NCBI GenBank assembly: GCA_937890655.1
Contig: CALADT010000228.1
Span: forward strand, 1 to 6,678
DNA length: 6,678 nucleotides
Direction of reading: 5' to 3'
DNA from: an uncultured Mucispirillum sp.
Lineage (GTDB): Bacteria > Chrysiogenota > Deferribacteres > Deferribacterales > Mucispirillaceae
In this document: piece after piece, positions 6,071 to 6,678 of the stretch
How positions within the stretch are numbered: the first letter of the stretch is position 1
Layout of the letters: every line of letters starts with the position of its first letter
Notes under the pieces: model-generated
What the model was told of the DNA's origin: nothing
Seen by the model: only the letters and a program-made list of their open reading frames with translations
The model's database searches: none
Translations under genes and position numbers: made by a program

Positions 6071-6678
6071 TTATTTACCATATATTTTTATACCCATAGG
6101 GGTGTTATCTTCTTGCTTATTAATTACTTGGTTATTATTAAACACAATATATGAATAAGAACCGTAACGGTTAAGTTTTTTTAGGCTTTCTTCTGTAAAA
6201 TTAAAAGCAAATAATATAAAATTACTGCCGTTTGAGTATGGGTTTTTTATAACTGCATATGTAGTTTTATCAATATGAAAATTAAATGTAATATGTTTTG
6301 ATAAAAGCTCAGCCACATTAGAAGGCACTTGGTTTTCTATGGATATGATAAGGTTTTTATCTTTTATATGGTGCATTCCTAATTTTCTAATATTTACCAC
6401 ATTATCAATCCCTGAAAACACTTCTTTAAAATATTTATCTTCGTTTCTGCCCCCTGCAAAAACTATGCTGTCATTACCTAATAGAAAATAAAAAGCAGCC
6501 GGAAGTTCTTCAGGGTATAAATATCTCATTAAGTGGTAACCTTCGTCTATTACTACTGTATCGTTATCATGTTTTAATTTTATATTTACTTGGTTATTAC
6601 CCATATTTGTTTTAATATATTCTAGTTTTTTTTCGTTATTACTTGTAATAGTGTATGGAATATCAACAACTTCTTGGC
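6071..6678 (-). CDS. C-terminal end of an M1-peptidase-like exported protein, paralogue of the downstream gene; N-terminus beyond the window
   Basis: The frame is open from the TAA at 6071-6073 to the right edge, giving 201 whole codons. An ATG at 6602-6604 would give 177 residues, but it is not the real start: the 24 codons before it (including QEVVDIPYTITSNN) continue an alignment with the downstream 726-residue protein (DKLVNIPYMLEYNN), and no ribosome-binding site precedes it. Matches follow throughout: VVIDEGYHLMRYL against LIIDPNYHLLRQL, then YAVIKNPYSNGSNFILF against YFIFKNPQNKDKYILLL, then LNRYGSYSYIVF against LEKYGMNQELLF, and a final MGIKIYGK against MGIYVLE. The protein thus ends about where the ChaN-type domain of its neighbour begins. 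The arrangement (beta-sandwich with an IDPxYHLxR-like strand, then a domain with a YGxYSYxxF motif) is one I associate with the C-terminal part of M1-type peptidases. The catalytic part, if present, lies outside the window. Confidence 0.82.
   Translation of the reverse strand, partial: QEVVDIPYTITSNNEKKLEYIKTNMGNNQVNIKLKHDNDTVVIDEGYHLMRYLYPEELPAAFYFLLGNDSIVFAGGRNEDKYFKEVFSGIDNVVNIRKLGMHHIKDKNLIISIENQVPSNVAELLSKHITFNFHIDKTTYAVIKNPYSNGSNFILFAFNFTEESLKKLNRYGSYSYIVFNNNQVINKQEDNTPMGIKIYGK

Overview
The window is strongly AT-rich, with A/T-ending codons and long A/T tracts between genes. It is bacterial chromosomal DNA from an organism that makes menaquinone by the futalosine route. It carries housekeeping genes (mqnE, fmt, htpX) and a pair of related exported proteins. 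No tRNA, rRNA, CRISPR array, insertion sequence or phage gene was seen. The AT bias, the futalosine pathway, the style of Fmt and the exported M1-like/ChaN-like proteins would suit a Gram-negative anaerobe such as a host-associated member of Deferribacterota (Mucispirillum-like). That placement is an inference from family knowledge and is not proven by the sequence.

Layout. Positions 1-1429 (minus strand) hold mqnE, followed with an 8-base overlap by an unrecognised gene that runs off the left edge. Both have an AAGGAAG ribosome-binding site, and the second site lies inside the end of mqnE. Positions 1430-1605 are a divergent promoter region: a good extended -10 promoter reads left into mqnE, and a second promoter reads right into fmt, so close to its ATG that the fmt mRNA may be leaderless. 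fmt (1606-2532, plus) and htpX (2712-3629, plus) follow. htpX ends in a strong intrinsic terminator. Positions 3630-3874 separate convergent genes and hold that terminator and a facing one, with only AT-rich sequence between them.

Positions 3825-6678 (minus strand) are the most interesting part. A 726-residue exported protein combines, in order, a signal peptide, a segment resembling the tail of an M1-type peptidase without its zinc site, a beta-rich region, a domain of about 150 residues, a Tiki/ChaN-type domain with both GxxH motifs, and a C-terminal PDZ domain. Immediately upstream, 15 bases away, lies the end of a second gene that is open to the window edge. Its product aligns with the middle of the 726-residue protein and stops about where the ChaN-type domain begins. 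The two genes look like tandem paralogues in one operon: one without the ChaN and PDZ modules, the other with them and without an M1 catalytic site.

How the genes relate: mqnE supplies menaquinone for respiration, fmt prepares the initiator tRNA, and htpX is a membrane protein quality-control protease. The exported pair probably works in the cell envelope. No functional link between it and the housekeeping genes is visible.
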